Shown here: one piece after another, positions 6,285-8,380 of the stretch | Position numbering within the stretch: the stretch's first letter is position 1 | Layout: each line of letters opens with the position of its first letter | Source: CAYMSF01 sp964542255 | Lineage (GTDB): Bacteria > Verrucomicrobiota > Lentisphaeria > Victivallales > Victivallaceae | Length of the DNA: 8,380 bases | NCBI GenBank assembly: GCA_964542255.1 | Contig: CAZITV010000100.1 | Location: 1 to 8,380, forward strand | Reading direction: 5' to 3' | Position numbers and translations under genes: made by a program | The notes under the pieces: model-generated | Databases searched by the model: none | What the model saw: the letters and a program-made list of their open reading frames with translations, nothing else | What the model was told of the DNA's origin: nothing

Positions 6285-8240
6285 ATGGAAAATAGTCCAT
6301 TAGCGCCACCCGCAGTTGCAAATACGGTTCATGCCAAAACTTATCATTGCGGGACAATTACCTATACAAAAATGGGGTTGTTTGCGATATTCGCCTGGCT
6401 GCTATGGGGGGATTTCTGTTTTACCCTGATGGAAGCGGTAGTGCCGAGCGTGCTACCGTTGAAGTTGAAAGATTTGGGATGTGCCAACTGGCTGATCGGG
6501 ATGGTGATGACAACTGTTCCGGGCATTTTAAATATGACCGTTTGCCCCTATATCAGCTTTAAGAGCGACCGTTACCGCAGTCGCTGGGGGCGGCGTATTC
6601 CATTCATAATATGGACGATGCCTTTTCTCTGTATCACGCTGGCGCTGATCGGCTGGAGCGATGATATTTCCGGATTTCTGCGCGGTAATTCATTTTTTCT
6701 GCAGCAATATGCTCCTGCGACCGTGACCGTTGTCCTGATTGCCGTTTTTATTGCCATGTTCCAGTTTTTCAATATGTTTGTCGGCTCGGTCTTCTATTAT
6801 CTTTTCAATGATGTTGTGCCGCCGCAGTTTCTCGCCAGATTCACCGGGGCGTTCCGGATAGTCGGCATCGCCGCTTCGGCCACCTACAACTATTTCATCT
6901 TTCAATATGCCGAATCCAATATGCGCGAGATTTTTATTGGCGCGGCAGTCCTTTATTTTCTGGGTTTTGGCATGATGTGTTTCATGGTAAAAGAGGGCAA
7001 TTATCCGCCGGTGGAAGGAGAACCCGCAAAGCAGAAGAGCAGAATACAAGGACTCAGGGACTTCTTCAAGGAATCCTTCACCCATAAAATTTATTGGCTG
7101 ATCTTCTTTTTTACCACATTCACCGCGGTAAACGGCGCCATTAATACTTTTAATGTATTTTTTTATAAGAATATGGGATTATCTTTACTCCAGATCGGCA
7201 AAATGTCCGCAATTACCGGCATTGCCGCACTGCTGGCAATGTATCTGGCATCCATTTACATTGACCGCTGGCATCCGTTGCGGGTGACGGTTTATGTCGT
7301 GGTTTTCGGCGTCGTTGGCAATTTAATGAACTGGAAATGGCTGTTTATCTCGCTTCCCGGTGAATACTTTTTCTGGTTAACGCTTGGCGTGGGTGTGATT
7401 ACAGCTTTTGCCGGTGCAATTGGAGCTGCCGGCAACATGCCGCTGTTTTACCGGTTGTTTCCCAAATCCCGGTTCGGGCAATTCTGTTCGGCGCAATCCA
7501 TTGTCAGATCGGTTTTCGGTTTATTCGCCGGTATTGCCGCGGGACTCTATATTGATTTTGTCAAATATTTAGCCGGCGGCTCTGATTTTGCCTATCGTTT
7601 TATCTTCGTATGGCAGACAATCGGAAGCGTTGTATGTTCAATTGTTATTATCATTGCTTATCGGGAATGGTACCGGCTGGGCGGTGATGCCCGTTTTCAT
7701 CCGCCCGCTACCTGGAATCCGCAAGGCACTGAGGAGATGGCAATCGTCTCGACTGTCGGTCCGCAGTTGCGCTGGCTGAATATCTCTTTTAATTTATTCA
7801 ACGCCATCATGGCAGTGTCAGTATTCGGAATACCAATATTGATGTGCTGGATGTATTATAAGCATGCCATGCTTGCGTTTGAATGGCATGCCTGGTTACT
7901 TCTGCCGATGGCGGTTGTCGCCTGGATTTACTGGTTAATTGTCGAGAAAGGCATCCGCCGCGATATGAATCGAGCCATTAACGGCGAACCGCTTCAAAAC
8001 GGCATTCCGCATCACGGCGTTTTCATCTTTGTCGCGGGAAAGTTTCTGCTGGTGCTCGGGTTGTGGTTTGTACAGATAGTTGTAACAATCAACCTGAATA
8101 TGGAATTGGGCGCAATCATTTTCACGACTGCCAATATTGTAACTGATTTCTTCTTAATCGGTGCAGTGCAATTGCTCAGCAGGATTGAACGCGGATTCTC
8201 GACCACAATTGATAAGAACCTCGCGGAAACAGAAGCATAA
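6285..8240 (+). CDS. MFS sugar symporter, GPH/SLC45-like, with extra C-terminal membrane domain
   Basis: This 651-residue inner-membrane protein starts seven bases after AAGGA (6273-6277), 35 bases beyond the glycosidase stop. Twelve hydrophobic segments can be placed at about 31-58, 68-92, 105-124, 143-172, 183-207, 214-236, 268-295, 302-325, 332-353, 358-382, 403-426 and 437-461. The loop after the second carries SDRYRSRWGRRIPFI (94-108), the D-R-x(5)-G-R-R-x-P-F signature of the GPH cation symporters and the related SLC45/sucrose carriers. A charged linker near 237-267 separates the two halves, as usual. Unusually, about 190 residues follow the twelfth helix, with a soluble stretch (462-495) and four further hydrophobic segments near 498-524, 532-553, 576-602 and 607-631. 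Typical GPH carriers end near 450-500 residues. As the last gene of the operon it most likely imports the sugar or glycoside that the cytoplasmic hydrolases attack, driven by protons or sodium. The substrate is not evident. Confidence 0.87.
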   Translation: MENSPLAPPAVANTVHAKTYHCGTITYTKMGLFAIFAWLLWGDFCFTLMEAVVPSVLPLKLKDLGCANWLIGMVMTTVPGILNMTVCPYISFKSDRYRSRWGRRIPFIIWTMPFLCITLALIGWSDDISGFLRGNSFFLQQYAPATVTVVLIAVFIAMFQFFNMFVGSVFYYLFNDVVPPQFLARFTGAFRIVGIAASATYNYFIFQYAESNMREIFIGAAVLYFLGFGMMCFMVKEGNYPPVEGEPAKQKSRIQGLRDFFKESFTHKIYWLIFFFTTFTAVNGAINTFNVFFYKNMGLSLLQIGKMSAITGIAALLAMYLASIYIDRWHPLRVTVYVVVFGVVGNLMNWKWLFISLPGEYFFWLTLGVGVITAFAGAIGAAGNMPLFYRLFPKSRFGQFCSAQSIVRSVFGLFAGIAAGLYIDFVKYLAGGSDFAYRFIFVWQTIGSVVCSIVIIIAYREWYRLGGDARFHPPATWNPQGTEEMAIVSTVGPQLRWLNISFNLFNAIMAVSVFGIPILMCWMYYKHAMLAFEWHAWLLLPMAVVAWIYWLIVEKGIRRDMNRAINGEPLQNGIPHHGVFIFVAGKFLLVLGLWFVQIVVTINLNMELGAIIFTTANIVTDFFLIGAVQLLSRIERGFSTTIDKNLAETEA

Positions 8241-8255
8241 TAGCAATGTGAGCTG

Positions 8256-8380
8256 TCAAGACTGATGGTGATTGCGATAGATGCTCGGAGTAACATTATA
8301 GTATTCTTTAAAACGATGAACCAGGTGGCTTTTGTCAGAAAATCCCCAGTCATCGGCTAGCGCATCCAGCGAATTTGTGT
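8256..8380 (-). CDS. AraC-family transcriptional regulator, C-terminal end (partial)
   Basis: Read on the minus strand from the window edge, an open frame of 40 residues ends with TGA (complement of 8256-8258). It contains LADDWGFSDKSHLVHRFKEYYNVTPSIYR, shown here in two overlapping family landmarks: the second helix-turn-helix of AraC/XylS proteins (ADDWGFSDKSHLVHRFKEY) and the closing YNVTPSIYR. Both match the family pattern (A.xxxGFsdxShFxrxFKkxxGxTPxxyR) closely. The rest of the gene, including the first helix-turn-helix and any ligand-binding domain, lies beyond the window. It is convergent with the symporter gene, with 15 bases between the stop codons. AraC-type proteins next to sugar-use operons usually act as their local activators, so control of the operon starting at 687 is a reasonable inference. 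Confidence 0.85.
   Translation of the reverse strand, partial: TNSLDALADDWGFSDKSHLVHRFKEYYNVTPSIYRNHHQS

Noticed and set aside
8012..8353. Minus-strand open frame of 113 codons across the end of the symporter
   Set aside because: It overlaps both the symporter's last helices and the AraC-type tail in a different frame. The AraC helix-turn-helix in the neighbouring minus frame is clearly the real coding sequence at the edge.
1..8380. CRISPR array, tRNA, rRNA, transposase or phage gene
   Set aside because: No regularly spaced repeats, cloverleaf-like stretch, rRNA-like sequence, transposase motif or phage protein was seen on either strand.

Overview
The window reads as one plus-strand carbohydrate-catabolism cluster from a Gram-negative-type bacterium. 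The gene set is two large cytoplasmic glycosidase-like proteins, an amidohydrolase, a sugar-isomerase-like fragment, a GPH/SLC45-type sugar symporter with extra membrane segments, and an AraC-type regulator. Together with coding sequence of roughly balanced G+C, this resembles the Planctomycetota-Verrucomicrobiota-Lentisphaerota group. That placement is inferred from gene style; no rRNA or other phylogenetic marker is present.

Layout: bases 1-32 may hold the last codons of an upstream gene. Bases 58-366 encode only the first ~96 residues of a xylose-isomerase-like TIM-barrel protein, which then stops after a short unrelated tail. Bases 367-686 contain no complete gene. Within them lie a well-placed but abandoned 19-codon start (412-471), an AT-rich stretch (481-680, about 27% G+C by hand count), a 21-bp-spaced direct repeat and a plausible sigma70-type promoter. 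From 687 to 8240 four plus-strand genes follow with gaps of 5, 29 and 35 bp, each with a good Shine-Dalgarno sequence. They look like one operon: amidohydrolase family 2 protein, a 648-residue glycosidase-like protein of unrecognised family, a 911-residue GH63-like (alpha/alpha)6-barrel glycosidase, and a 651-residue MFS symporter. Fifteen bases beyond the symporter, the C-terminal end of an AraC-family regulator comes in convergently from the right edge.

How the genes may work together (inference): the symporter imports an oligosaccharide, glycoside or uronide. The two glycosidase-like proteins lack signal peptides and would cut it inside the cell, and the amidohydrolase would process a released lactone, acid or similar product. 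The AraC-type protein would be the local regulator. The substrate cannot be named from the sequence. The most unusual items are the unclassified cysteine-rich glycosidase-like protein, the symporter's four-helix C-terminal extension, and the decayed junction upstream of the operon.
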